64,000 nt of DNA, taken from NCBI GenBank assembly GCA_024516155.1, contig JAJJXM010000087.1:124001-188000 (forward strand), in the 5' to 3' direction. The notes beneath the pieces are model-generated. The model saw only the letters and a program-made list of their open reading frames with translations, did no database searches and was not told where the DNA came from. The stretch is from Pyronema omphalodes (Eukaryota > Ascomycota > Pezizomycetes > Pezizales > Pyronemataceae). Positions 1-11,500 of the stretch are shown in pieces. The position numbers and the translations under genes were made by a program. Position 1 is the stretch's first letter, and every line of letters begins with the position of its first letter.

Positions 1-396
1 GGATCTCGGAATGGTGTATAGTTTCGTTTGGGGGTCCCATTCGTTGTAGATGTTGATGAGGTAGAAGGAGGGGATGAGTGGAGTTTGTACCTCCAGGATC
101 TGGATGTCGGGGTCGGGGCAAATGTCAGGGCGGGGGGTGACGTGGAGGAAGGGGTTTAGGCGGGTCACGTACGCCGCCGTCCTGACAGTTGCGCCATTGT
201 TGGCAGGGGGGTAGATGGTGATGAAGTTTGGGTGGGTAGTTACAAAACGAGGGTCTTTAATGTTTGCTTCTTGGATGAGGATTATATCCGCTGTGGGGTC
301 AGCGGAGTTTAGTAATGTGTTTAGAGCGTTACTGCTCCTATTAATATTGTGGGATATGACATTTATGGTGGCTGCTGATTTTTCCTGTCTATGCAT
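1..396 (-). CDS. LINE ORF2, N-terminal endonuclease region (partial, runs off the window)
   Basis: The minus-strand frame from the ATG at 396 is open for all 132 codons to the window edge. It reads as an AP-endonuclease/EEP domain start: a VISHNINRS stretch (metal/DNA-binding Asn in the first strand), then ILIQEANI, where the Glu matches the catalytic metal-binding Glu of the family, then a FYLINIYNEWDP strand typical of retrotransposon endonucleases. In this family the domain nicks target DNA to prime reverse transcription. The start overlaps the end of ORF1 by eight bases (ATGCATAG, 389-396), which suggests stop-start coupled translation. The reverse transcriptase and RNase H regions would lie beyond the edge. 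Confidence 0.8.
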   Translation of the reverse strand, partial: MHRQEKSAATINVISHNINRSSNALNTLLNSADPTADIILIQEANIKDPRFVTTHPNFITIYPPANNGATVRTAAYVTRLNPFLHVTPRPDICPDPDIQILEVQTPLIPSFYLINIYNEWDPQTKLYTIPRS

Positions 397-2193
397 CAGT
401 GATCATAGCGGAGTCAGCGTGTTGGTCGGGAAGGGTTGGGCGGGTGGATCGAGTCTTTTCCCATGACGCTCTCACTATCGCGAGTCTTACAGGGCATTTA
501 GGATGGAATGCCGGGTGGTTCACATCATTCTGTTGCTCGGATGTGCAGTTGAAGCATTTGGGAGGGGAGTGGGCACAGCTTTTGCCGGCTCGGGTGGGGC
601 ATTCTGGGCAGCGGTGGAGATCAGTTGGGTGGGGTTCGGCGCAGAGAGCGCACACTGGGCTTGCGGTGTTGGGGCAGATGGCGTGGTGGTGGCCGAAGCG
701 GAGGCAACGGCGGCACTGGTCGGTTGGTCGGGCCGAGTGATACTCGGTGACCTTGCGAGGTTCATACCGGATGATTACCTTCGTGCGTTTGAGCCTTCGG
801 GCGTCATCGGCAGAGGTTAGTGCAATCATCACGCTAGAGGCCGTCGTGCCAATTCTTTTGTCTGGGTGTGTAATATATCTGGGGGGTTGGGTGAGGTGTA
901 CAGCGTTGTTGCGTTCTATTTCAGCTTGAAGGGCTGTCATACCGTCGGGGGTGTCAGGGAAGACGTCAAGGGGAATGCTGTGGACGGTTAATTTGTGCCA
1001 CTTTTCAGCTATGCGGGGGTTGTTGAGGGTCATATGCACAGACTGTGCGGCCTCGTGCATCAGGGGTAGGAATTGAGTGACTTCACTTTGGGTGTTGTTG
1101 GGGGGGAAGGTCAGGATGAGGCTCCCGCTGGGACTTTTCCGAACGGTTACCACATTGATGTGGGGCGGAGCCTCTGCGTCACGTAGCGCCCGATTGATCA
1201 TGTTGCCTACCTGGACCTTGGTATCGTCCGTAAGGTTTTCGGGGTCGGGGCATGGGATGACGACGCTCACAGGGCGGGGGTTTGGTTCTTTGGGGGGGGT
1301 TTCTACGGGGGGCGGGGGGGTTGGGTGGGGAGGATGCGGGGGCGGGGTTCTTTCTGTTGGCGGCGTTTTGTGGGTTGTCGTTGAATAGCCTACCAGCGAC
1401 ATTGGGGCCTGTCCAGGCCGCTTCACTTGTGGGGGGGGGGAAATACGGGGGAGGGGGGCACGGGGATGTTATTTTTGGTGAGGGCTTCCTCTGCTGCGAA
1501 GCAGCGGGTTTTCCAGTAGTTGATGAGGGCAGCGGATTGGGCAGTGTCAGGGGAGTTGGGGAGGGGGGAGGGTTCTTTCGGGGCGGAAGGCTTGTAGTTT
1601 GGGACCAGAGTCCGGAGCATGTCTTGGGTTTCGAGCATGATTGCTCTGTCCCTGTCCATCGTGCGGAATGCCTTTGTGATTCGTTCGTTCGTGTGGCGGT
1701 CGGTCTCGCGAGCGCCGTCGGCGTAGGTGGCTACTGCTGATAGGAGGCGTTCGGCGATGGTGACGGGTAGAGTCATCGTTTCGGTGCGGGGTTCGGTTCG
1801 GGAGGTCTGGAGGGCGTCTGCGATCCCGGATTCGTACACGAGTGCACTCTCGGAGGAGGCGTCGGTGGTGGACGGAGCGGTTCGTTTGAGGGGGTTGACG
1901 GTCAGGGCGGGCGTGTCACGTAGGCGAATGGTGTGTTGCGTGCGGGGAGACGTGATCGGGGGGGCTCTGTTCCTGGGGGTCGGTTCGGGAGTGATGGTGC
2001 GACGAATTGGTGAGGGAGTGGGAGACGCGTCTTCCATTTCGCTTAATTCAGAAGAGTCCAGGTACATTTCGTCATTGATGTCACGTGCGCCATGCGGCTC
2101 TGCGTTGGCGTGACTGCCGAGGGAGGCCGCCATGAGGGGGTGTTTGTCGGGGGGGATCGGTTTCTTCCTCGCCACAGAGGATCGGGGGCCCAT
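389..2193 (-). pseudogene. LINE ORF1 (gag-like, zinc knuckles), split by a frameshift
   Basis: Two minus-strand frames abut: 2193-1423 (256 residues from an ATG, Pro/Thr/Arg-rich) and 1426-389 (about 345 residues). The second has no ATG at its head (the codon there is GTG) but is open further upstream through a C10 run at 1431-1440. One extra C in that run would join them into a single ORF1 of about 600 residues, a normal size for Tad-type elements. The C-terminal half has a CX2CX4HX4C knuckle (CRRCLRFGHHHAIC) and two further Cys/His clusters, as in RNA-binding LINE ORF1 proteins. The break may be a true mutation, a homopolymer sequencing error or a slippage site. Confidence 0.75.
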
Positions 2194-2341
2194 CGGTGCT
2201 TGAGATGATGCGGGGGGGGCTTCTAGAGATAGATTTGACGTGGAGTTCGACGAGAGAGATGGTTGTGGTGGTGGGGTGTTGATGGATGCCTGAGTCGGGG
2301 GGCTGCTGCAGAGTCCGAATCTCTGTCTTCACCGTTTGCAC

Positions 2342-3616
2342 GACGAAAACGAGGGGACCTGATCTGAAGTCGCGGCGACTAGGTAATTCGAGCGAGCTAA
2401 AGACGATGCCGCACGAAAATCTGAGGATTTCCGTGTGGTTGTGGCTGTAGCTGGGGGGGGGGGTCGAACTCGAGGTAACCGGCTAACTGCCGAAGTTCGG
2501 TCTAGTTTTGACGCAAACACGTTCCACGCAAACCCCGCAAGAACATGCCAGTCTGAACCGACATATGAAGTATCCAAACAAGAGCAATTAGCCTACCAAA
2601 ACAGGATTTCTCCAAAAGCCCAATGAGTTATAAGGGTATAGTCGGCATTATACCACCTTGCTCACATCGCCTCCCAATTTTTACTCTCGATAGAAACCAT
2701 TTAAGACGAATCTTTGAAGTTACAACTAAATCACCCATAATTTGGTGCATTGTGCAATCCAGGTCTTCGATGTGGTGCTTCTTATCACTTTTGTCTAACT
2801 CCCATAGCCGAAGCATACCCAAAGTAACTCGGGATTGGGGAAACACACTTTGAACACGCGCCAATCAACGACGTCCGGTGATGGATAACCGTGCTGAGCA
2901 CTTAAGTTGATGGGACCACTTATCACTCAAAATGGTAAACCTTTCCCAATTCCCAGTCATGAGATAGAAAGTTTGTGATGCCCATATATGTATAATTATT
3001 AAGTTTGCTTGTTTCAGTACGCATCTCCAATCTTCAGGAACTGGTTGTGTAGGGGATAAGCTATCAAGGAGTGCTACAAAAAATTCATATGATACAGTTG
3101 ATACCCTACGAGCAAAGTTGTATGAAATTTAAAACACAATGTCATACAGTGAGATCGCCTGGGCAGGCTCTATCTCCCATGAACTGTGGAGTGGTTTATG
3201 CAACATTGGGCATGCATTGGTATTCTAGAGGAGTTCGAAAAACATTACAGAAAGACAGCCGGTAAGTACCAAAGAAATTGAAACATTTTCTGTACCGGAA
3301 AGTCGTACCTGTAAATAATGAACGTTACTAACTGAGATGGCAAGCTAAAGGATGGGAAAAAAGATTCCTGTTTTTTTTTTCAGATAGCATGAACCACTCT
3401 TCGGGAAACCATGCTTACATATTTCCACTTCTATTTGAAATAAACTTCCTCTCAAAAAATTCAGATACAGTTTTCCAGGGCACACTAACAAATACCCAAC
3501 TGACTGTAGTACAATTCTCACTCGTATAACCCAAATCTCACTCTCTGGACCCTCTCAGCCACACCGTGGCTTACACACCATGCTCCATCTCGCAGTTTCT
3601 CAGCGCCAAAAAATGT
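2342..3616. other. Gene-free stretch
   Basis: No credible coding frame: open stretches are short, start without context and show no domain. The first part, up to about 2463, may be LINE 5' UTR. Between 2463 and 2500 the minus strand has a GTTCGACC-like B-box string beside a G11 run, but no cloverleaf could be folded. A T-rich tract lies near 3370-3380. Confidence 0.6.
3608..3613 (-). terminator. RNA polymerase III terminator of the tRNA
   Basis: A run of six T on the minus strand starts four bases after the discriminator base of tRNA-Ser. This is the standard pol III stop signal. Confidence 0.8.
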
Positions 3617-3709
3617 CGTCAGCGACAGGGTTCGAACCTGCGCGCTCGAAAGCATGAGATATCAAGATTTAATTCAAGTCTCACTCCTCAACCACTCGGA
3701 CACACTGAC
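3617..3709 (-). tRNA. tRNA-Ser (anticodon TGA) with a 12-nt intron
   Basis: Read on the minus strand the parts are: acceptor arm GTCAGTG/CGCTGAC with discriminator G, which is usual for tRNA-Ser; D arm TCCGAGTGGTTGAGGA; anticodon stem TGAGA/TCTCA; loop CTTGAA then intron, with anticodon TGA directly after the invariant T33; a long variable arm with a GCT-TTCG-AGC hairpin (class II tRNA); and T arm GCAGG-TTCGAAC-CCTGT. The anticodon loop carries 19 bases instead of 7, so a 12-nt intron sits just after position 37, the normal place for eukaryotic tRNA introns. Confidence 0.93.
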
Positions 3710-5800
3710 TTGTTATGTATCAGCCTACCGAAAGATAGAGGTACCAGGAGGTGTTGATAGTGCCTCGCTTATAACCGATCGGAGCTTAGAGTTGAAGCTC
3801 GTTTATGTTAGCCGTGGATCTTATTACGGCAGCTATGTACCGCTAAGATACCGGCGTTAATAAGCGAGCCGCTATTGAGAATCGAGATTTGGGAAAGAAA
3901 AAATTTGTTCACGAAGGTCGTAAATGAGTGGATCATCATCCATGGTCGACATCGACGTGAAGCGAGTATTTGGTTATCATTTTGGCCAAATTGTTGCCGT
4001 ACCTTGTTTCATGGAAAAACGTTCAGCTACAGCATTCTGTATTCAGGTGATTAGAGATGCCACCGATTCATAGTGACACTTCGAATGCGAATAACGATCT
4101 GGTGAAATCTATCATAAGTGAGAGCCCATGAAGCGTATTTAATCGCTTTGAACCTCATGGAAGAGCAAATGTAACCTTGTTCCTGTCCACTTTGGTTGGC
4201 GGCTGTTTGTACTAGGTTGTAATGACAAGCACCGAGTTACCGTATTCGGCGGAACTTGTCGGATAAAAATAAATCTACCAATGGATTTGCACCGGCTTAC
4301 CGTCCAAATCCATACATACCAGCTTCTTGTGCCACCGAGGATCACAGGTGAGGCACCATGAATCAATATCCGCGACGATTCGATTACAGTTTTCTTCCGT
4401 AAATTCCATTTATACGGAATTAAGACCCAAGCAATAAATATTCTCATCACATCTTAGTACCATCAAAATGACGCATCATCCCCTTCATTTCCCTTCCCCC
4501 CCTCCTCTCTATCTTCCGCTCCTTCCATTTCTCCCCTCCCATCAATTCCCAATCTCTGCAACCAAACCGAGTTCTTCACAGCCATCAAACTCACCCAGCC
4601 CCCAACCATACCAAGCCGGCAACACTTTATACCTCAAAATCCCACCCATCATCCCATACCTAATACACGGCTAATTCCGCAAATCTGTAGTACACCATGC
4701 AGTCTCTATATTCCCTTGACGTTCGGTGACGGTACATAACTTCTTTGACCCTAGACGTGAACAGCGCTAGCTTTTGTTTCGTGGGAGGAGATGGTTTATT
4801 ACCTGGAGGGCGTGTTGGAAGGGAGCTAAGGGGTGTGGTTAACGATGGGTGAGTATTAGACGAGGCCTTTTATGAGACGATTTAAAGAGGTGAGGGGATT
4901 TTCCCGAAGTCAGGGTTAGGATGTCTAGGGCAGATTCGCAGAGTTGTTCCAGGGATGGTACGTTGGGAGGAAAGGGCTGGTTGACTGGGGATGATGGGAG
5001 AGAAGAGATGGTGGTGAAAAGGAAGGTAGTCAAGCCCAGGAAGGGATATTGGGGGTGCATGATGGTTGGTTATCGGGAATTCTGGATTGAGTTTGAATGG
5101 AGTACTGAGTTGGGGAAAGTAGATTTAGCTGCTGGCTGAAAGATGGAATTTTGGAGTTTGATATATCTGTATTTCCTACGGCTGCAAACATTTTTCGGAT
5201 ACTTAGAAAATTGCATCGTCATGTTTTTCATTATTCTTACTTCGAATAAAAGTCATGTAGGAAGACTTTGCATTGGCAGATATATTGTATCTTCATGCTG
5301 TGTAGAATCTAGTTGAATACGGTGGTGGTATTTTGTGCTCCAGTTATTCTGTATACCTCCCGGTTGTATTTTGCCAGAATTTAACGAACCCATACGGTTG
5401 CATTTTTCAACTTTGATACATAGGCAAGTTTCTGCGGTGCGCGTCTATGTGAGTTGATCACAAAGGCAAAATAGGCGCGCGGATGAAAGCAGATCTTCAG
5501 GCCAGATGATCACTCCACATGTAGCCAAGTGAATCTGGACTCGTGATTCTCGTGTAGCATGAAAGATTCCTTCAACCCCCAAAATTAAGACTGCATGTGT
5601 AGAGGTAAAACATTTTTGCAGATACCGTAATCCAATATTGTATGGTAAGCCTCAGTAAATAGATATCATCGTACAAACAACCAATTACTCCGCCAGTTCC
5701 AGAAAATGTATCCCTATTTTGCTTGACAAATCCCCCACATTACCCTGTCCTGAAACGCCACGCTTCTATGTATGTAGAAGACTATCATCTGCTCAATTTC
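3710..5800. other. Gene-free stretch
   Basis: Only short open frames without motif, codon bias or splice logic are present, including one of about 100 residues on the minus strand at 4139-4450. A pyrimidine-rich patch lies near 4485-4530. The segment before 5800 would hold the 3' UTR of the hydrolase-like gene. Confidence 0.5.
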
Positions 5801-6621
5801 TCACAAATACTCCCTCGCCCACTCTACCGCCAAATCCCTTGACTTCTCCCAATACCTCTTCTCCATAGCAGATTTTCCTTGGTGTAGTGCGAATCCTTGT
5901 TGTGCACCCTCAAGCAGCTCGCATCTAATTCCCTTCTTTTGCGCTGCCGCTTGTAGCTTTTTGAATGCACCAACCTCCTCAGCATCTCCAAGCACCATCG
6001 TTATGGGACGTTCGCATTTCTCCACCTCATCCGGCGTCATCAAAATAGGGTGTGCCACAAAAGCCGAGTGAATAAAACCTCCCTCCTTGTAGGTTCCAGA
6101 TAAAGTAGTCCACTTCTCTCTATGCGTCAATAACGCTGCATACCGTCCTCCCCATCCGTATCCAGCTGCGATTAAGGTACGTGTGGGCTTCTCATTGTAA
6201 GCAGCTCCGAAGAAACGTTCAATTATAGGCCAAGAAACTCCTTCGCGGTGGGCAAATAGCCAGGGGGCAAATGCTTGCGATCGCTTCAATACGGAGGCGG
6301 ATTTCTCAAAGAAGGAGAGTTCGCCCGAGGGTGGAGTTAGGAGGCTGAGTTGCTCGGCCGGTAAAGAATCGCCTGTGCAGGAGTTAGCGAGCTATCACAG
6401 CACGACCGTGCTTCGCGGGGCTGAAATCGCGGGGTAGAATACGTACCAGAGAAGAAGTCAGGCAACCAAACAGTTGCGCTGGTTGATCTTGCGAGGTTGT
6501 CTGCAAGGAAGCGAGCATCTGGATGGTTCCAACCGAAGGGGTCGGTAATGATGACAATGACAGTTGCGCCATCACCAGTGGTGTAGACAGGGAGGCCGTG
6601 GAGCTCGAGTTCTTTTCCCAT
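5801..6621 (-). CDS. Dienelactone hydrolase-like protein (AIM2 type), probable pseudoenzyme
   Basis: Two exons, 6621-6447 and 6372-5801, with a 74-nt intron (GTACGT donor, CTAAC branch, CACAG acceptor), give 248 residues, normal for this alpha/beta hydrolase family. I chose the ATG at 6621 because upstream in-frame codons are not ATG. The fold signature is clear: ITDPFGWNHPDARFLAD near residues 25-41, then LPDFFSGDSLP across the splice junction. Family members use a Cys nucleophile in a G-x-C-x-G-G turn; here the turn reads GYGWGG with Gly131 in the Cys place. The His-Gly-Phe motif near the C-terminus reads QQGF, with Gln217 where the catalytic His is expected. Dienelactone hydrolases open lactone rings in aromatic catabolism, but many fungal AIM2-like proteins have no known substrate. 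Without nucleophile and His this copy is probably non-hydrolytic or uses other residues. No aromatic-degradation genes are nearby. Confidence 0.85.
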
Positions 6622-7324
6622 AGTTAATTTCAAATGTCGCGTGTTGTGTTACGTGAGCGTGAAGATGATTCGTGATCAGGATATCCTAGGGGGTTGCGGG
6701 CGATTTATGTGATGCGAGATGGAGATGGAGTGCATCGCGAATAGAATAGCGTTCGCCTGGAAAGGCTGAGTACGATGAGATGACGTTTGCTTCCACAAGC
6801 TGGGCAAGCTTGCGCGACGGGAAGGCGGCTTGGCTTGTGGCTGTGCTGACTTTGCGACACCAAATTCCGAAATTAGAGTGCAAGGGAAGTTCGGCAGGTG
6901 CTGATAGCGGTGAGGCGGTTATCAAGCGAGTCTGCTAAGCAAGATGGCCCGAGCGGGGATAACAGAGAGATAGGGTTAAACCCAATTTGAGCTTGGATAA
7001 TACGAGTATCACTGTAGGGCTGACTCTGTGCGTGATGGAATTGATGATCTGATGAGCGGAAATGGGGACGGACCCTGTCACTAGGTGAGACAAGCTGTCA
7101 TTAAATTCTGAAACGTGCTTCTGACTGGGGATTCTATTTACGGTACATATTCCTAGCCAAAAGAATCAACCCCCCATCATCCTTCAAGCTGTATCCATAC
7201 CTAATCAAAACGACGTCGTCAGACAACAATTCCATTTTTACTCAATGACTCGAAACGTCTTCCTTTCCACGAATAAATTATCGACTCTCGGTTTCAGCCT
7301 TTTAGGAAACACCAATTGTCCTGT
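6622..7324. other. Intergenic, no gene seen
   Basis: Lies between the 5' end of the hydrolase-like gene and the 3' end of the next minus-strand gene. It presumably holds the hydrolase promoter. A GATGGCCCGAGCGGGG string at 6941-6956 resembles a class II tRNA start, but no matching T arm or acceptor follows. Confidence 0.5.
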
Positions 7325-8546
7325 CTATTGTTTTGCCTCTAGAACAGCGATTTTCTCCAACAAAGAGCCAAGTTGGTTGCTAATACTGTCGTTTCGTTCC
7401 ATCATCTGAGCCATGAACAAGCTGTTTCCTAATGATTCCACTGCATCGATCGAGGCCATGGTGTTCTTCTTCAATCTCTCATATTCGAAAACTTTTGAAT
7501 CATCTAAAGCCGCTTCAAAGATATCTGTACCCCATAAAAGCTCAGCAATCAGTTAGCATTACAACTGAAACTAATTTGATAAGGGTCATATCATGGATGG
7601 AACGTACGGGCGGGCTTTCCTGATACTTTAGTTAGATGTGCCATGAATGATTCGCAGTCTTCCTTTATCTGTTCTTGTATTTCAACCATCCTCTCTTCCG
7701 TTGCAAATGTTTGTAAAAGGGGCTCAATAGACAATAATCTACGTCTGAATAATTGTAAGTCATCGAGATAATTCTTATTTTGTTCTGATGGCATTCTGAA
7801 TAAGCGCATCAGATACCGTGTTTGCTAAACTTATGAGTAACTCTGGCTAACAAGAGGTTCTAATTTTAGACACCTACATTCAATAATACCAATATTATCG
7901 GTTTGGTTAGAGTGAACATAGGGTCCGTAACTGCGTCCACAATCAAAGACCTTGCTTTAGAGGACGGATATTTCTGATCTTTTGTGATAAAGGCTTCAGC
8001 CAAGCCTTTTGCAGCTAACTCGGTCGATTCAAACAAGCACGACTCTGTTGTCCCTGTCCGTAGTGGACCAGGATGTGGTATCTCAGAACCTGGTATCGCA
8101 GGACCTGGTATCGCAAGACGTGGTATCGAAAGACGTGGTATCGAAAGACGTGGTATCGAAAGACGTGATATCGAAGAACGTCGGGACCTTTTTGTAGCGC
8201 ACTGCATAAGTTCGTTCTTAGGAGGTTCATTATCTATTCCTGAGGCCCTAACTTTTTGATCCAGGGCCGAGAAAACCTCTGTACACCGCACAAGGCATTC
8301 TTCCAATTGTTGAAAATGGGTTTCGTGCTCTAAAGCGTTTCCGAGATCTGGATGTAGGATATTGCCTTGGACCTGGCTTAATACAATGCTGAGAGAGCTG
8401 ATTTCCCGTACCAACTGGCGAGCGTTTTCTGAGGCATCAATGATGCTCGATATGAATTGGAGAGCTGTCTTGGATACAGAGCCCGCAAGTGAAAGTATAC
8501 CAGCAACAGAACTGGCAATAGAGAAGAGAGTACAAGGATCAAACAT
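7325..8546 (-). CDS. Stand-alone fungal STAND N-terminal (PF17111-like) domain protein
   Basis: Three exons, 8546-7878, 7824-7608 and 7524-7325, give 361 residues. Donors are GTAGGT and GTACGT and acceptors TTTAG and ACAG. The N-terminus (FDPCTLFSIASSVAGILSLA, then a stretch ending SSIIDASENARQL) matches the helical domain found at the front of fungal NLR/STAND proteins and in the azaphilone-cluster protein PigL family. That domain usually leads into NACHT or NB-ARC, and this protein has neither. Residues about 155-190 are a 5-residue repeat (variants of SIPRL and AIPGP) encoded by a 15-bp minisatellite. The rest is helical and ends in a coiled-coil-like C-terminus. Stand-alone copies are common in fungi and mostly uncharacterised; some STAND N-terminal domains act in heterokaryon incompatibility or cell death. 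That role is not shown here. Confidence 0.75.
8066..8182 (+). repeat. 15-bp minisatellite inside the PF17111-like gene
   Basis: About seven to eight tandem 15-bp units resembling TCGAAAGACGTGGTA on the plus strand. Three consecutive units are nearly identical and the outer ones have drifted. The unit length is a multiple of three, so copy changes would add or remove whole pentapeptides. Confidence 0.9.
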
Positions 8547-11500
8547 GGCAAGGCAGTGGAAAAATTGTCTACTTCTGAACAACGTCTTTTCACACATACT
8601 TATATAATGAATAAAAACCCATACGCCTGTTGCTTGAAACATGGACTCAAAAAACCTAATTTGCAATCATCTGCCAAGAGCCAGTTACGCCGTCCGTGAC
8701 ACATGACAGCCTCGTGATAACGGCCTGCATAGCTGAAACGACAGTTGGCAAAATTGTGCTTCAATTCAGCCGCAAATAATACACATAACTGGCCGCCTAT
8801 ATTTCTATGTATTACCGCTGTGCGTTTGTTGTACCCGAGTACAATAGACGCGACTGGTTGCGCACCAAACGCATCATACGACTTTCAGAAAATCAAGTGT
8901 GCGGCCGAGTTGTATCGCACATTTGCCAAGTGGCACTGCTTCAAGCCGTTCTCAGTGATTGGAATACTGTATTCATATTACATTCCAATCACTCGAGCCG
9001 AATCCAACTCTACACCAACATCCAAAAGTATTACAGTATGTATCAGGTTATACCATAGATATGTGCTTGTGGATATGCATCACGGGGTTGGCCGAGGGAC
9101 GAGAAATACATACAGCCGTAGGGAGACCACGTGCAGTATCTCAAACAGCCGTTTGGGGATTCCTCCAAACTCCAGGTTAAGCCCACATGATAAATTTTTC
9201 TACAGTATGCATATATAAATCGTGCCTATCAGTTACAGCTTGTTGGGCTCATTATGCGGTGCTGACATGAGTCAGCTTATCGTCAAAATAGTCAATGACC
9301 CCATGTTGGTCACATTGCATCAGGGTGCACACGAGACGAGACGAAACAAGGCTGCCATTGGGCTCGAGATATCTCGTCTCGTGGAATTTTGGTCTCGTCA
9401 GTCTTAAGACACTCGAGCCTTACAGCGAAAAAAAGGTTTGTCGAATTTTAGCTCTTGATGAGCAGTATGAACTACTGTAGGAGCTTTGATAATTACATAG
9501 TGGATGCTTACTGTTGTTAATAACTGTCCCTGGAACAACTTTACCTGGAACAGTGACTAGCGGAGTGTCAAAAATATATCTTTAACATAATTAGGCATGT
9601 TTTTGCCTTATAGAGTATAAAATACACAAGTCTTGAAAATTCTCCAAATATCTCATCTCGTTGAGATTCCGTCTCATCTGGCCTCAAACCTCTCGTCGTG
9701 CGTGCATCCCTGCATTTCATTAATCAGAGATTTATAATCATAATCATGATTTTGAACTTTTTGCACGCTGAATAGTTATGACGGTAGAAGTATTGCTCTC
9801 ATAATCTTTCACCGCCTACTCCAAGGCATGTCTATGTCCTGTACCAAAAAACACTATGAATTGGGCGTACCCCATACCGTTCGCACACAAAAATACTTCG
9901 ACTTCAAGTTCCAAGGTTTTCCGAATAAAAAAAAGGTATATAATCAAGAGCACAAAATTTGCATATCCTGTGATTCTCACGACCATAATTCAAAGATATT
10001 TGGCGTTTCAATGAAGGCAGTTGTCTTGGCATGCGTAGTAATACGACAGAGCTTCGGACTTCCATAGATAGATATACCCGAGTATACCAAAGCATGCAGG
10101 GATCAAATATGCGGGATACATTTTGACATGACAATGTGTCGTTTTACAATGGTGTTATCCCGGGCGCGGGGGAATTCTACATTTAGGGCAAACCCCGGTT
10201 ACCAAGAGACACTAGTGGGCCTTGGGACTCACAGAGGGCCTGGTGACACTAGATCTAAGCCTGAAGATTTTGGTATGAGCCAATAAAATGTTGTTTTTTT
10301 TTTGAAACCACATCCCCCAGAAAAGTCAAATCCTTATATGGTATTCAGCCTTAAACAAAGATGCAACTCAAGCTCCAGCTGAGCAGAAAATGCGCACAAC
10401 CGTTGAAGAAAAGATGTCTGCTTCTAGCACAACTGACAAGAAAGTTGAAACAGCAATCCCGATTTAGAATATAAGGACATAAAATCAACCCAAGCCTCAA
10501 GAACCACTAATGACAGCCGAAAGGAGTATTTCTTCATGACTACGTAGCCTGAACTAGGAAGCCAGCTATCCTTCATGATTGCAGAAAGTCAAGTATTTCG
10601 GTCAGGGCTCTGGATGATACCACAAGCACAGCGCGCCCCATACCATTCACACACAGCAACAATAACCATACCTTTCTACACACGCTTGAAGCTTCCGGAG
10701 AAAATGTATAGAACCAAGATCCATATACATAACCGCCCACTACCTCGGCATCTGCAATTTTATGCATGCTTCAGACGCAGTAATATTCTCACAAAGTGCG
10801 TTATATACCTTAGTACTCAAATGCGTCTAAGAAGACAGATATCAGATACATCGGCGGGCCTATTTATTTTCCTTCCAAATGTCACGTGTCATTCCGCAGG
10901 ACCGAGTGACTGTATATGTAGAATATGTTAATCCGCTTATCTCGGGTACTTGGAAACCCTTCCCTTTCATGAGATCAAACTTGGGTAACAGAGAGAAAAA
11001 CAATCTGAATATAACCACTACGATGAAGCATCCTAATAACGATTTTATATAAAAACATATCTTCTATATAAATAATATAACTTACATTAGCCGCAATCCC
11101 AGCAGGTCTTGTATGAGAAACAATACTCTTCATCTAAAACTACCCCCAAGAATTCACGAAACCTATGTAGGGCAGGTAGTCTTATGGATACAAAAATACA
11201 GCTGAAGCCACCTGTAGACATAACTCACTGCAGTTGCGATGGAAGAGATATTCGCTTCTCTTTCTTTCCTGATCACCTCCGCCAACCTCCTCCGGGCACC
11301 TCAGCTACTCTAGATACCCCAGGCAATCGAACCTACTACTTACTACTTCTAAAGAGGCTACAAAGTGAACCCATACTCTAAGCTCCAATCTAATCTAAGA
11401 GACCATCCAATCCCCAAGCCCCAGACTACAGACTCCAAGCTCCAAGTCTCCAGGACCATAAACGTACACACACACAAGCACAGAAACCCATGCTGCGTAA

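Larger units (their letters stand above)
1..2341 (-). mobile_element. Tad-like non-LTR retrotransposon (LINE), partial
   Basis: On the minus strand, a gag-like ORF1 with cysteine knuckles is followed by the start of an endonuclease-type ORF2, the classic LINE order. The zinc-knuckle ORF1 and the apurinic-endonuclease-like start of ORF2 fit the fungal Tad clade. The window edge cuts the element inside ORF2, so the reverse transcriptase, 3' UTR and tail are not seen. The 5' limit is uncertain: the last in-frame stop before ORF1 lies near 2330, and a G11 run on the plus strand at about 2452-2463 could mark the 5' end. The region is GC-rich and its frames are mostly open, so it does not look heavily mutated by RIP. 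Confidence 0.85.

Noticed and set aside
2452..2510. Possible tRNA remnant on the minus strand (GTTCGACC string next to GTTAGCCGG)
   Set aside because: B-box and A-box-like strings are present, but no acceptor, anticodon or T stem can be paired, and the G11 run interrupts it.
6931..7000. GATGGCCCGAGCGGGG string resembling a tRNA-Leu/Ser D arm
   Set aside because: No T arm or matching acceptor within 100 bases.
8745..9218. 157-residue open frame on the plus strand
   Set aside because: Starts at a non-ATG codon, overlaps other open frames and has no domain, splice logic or codon bias.
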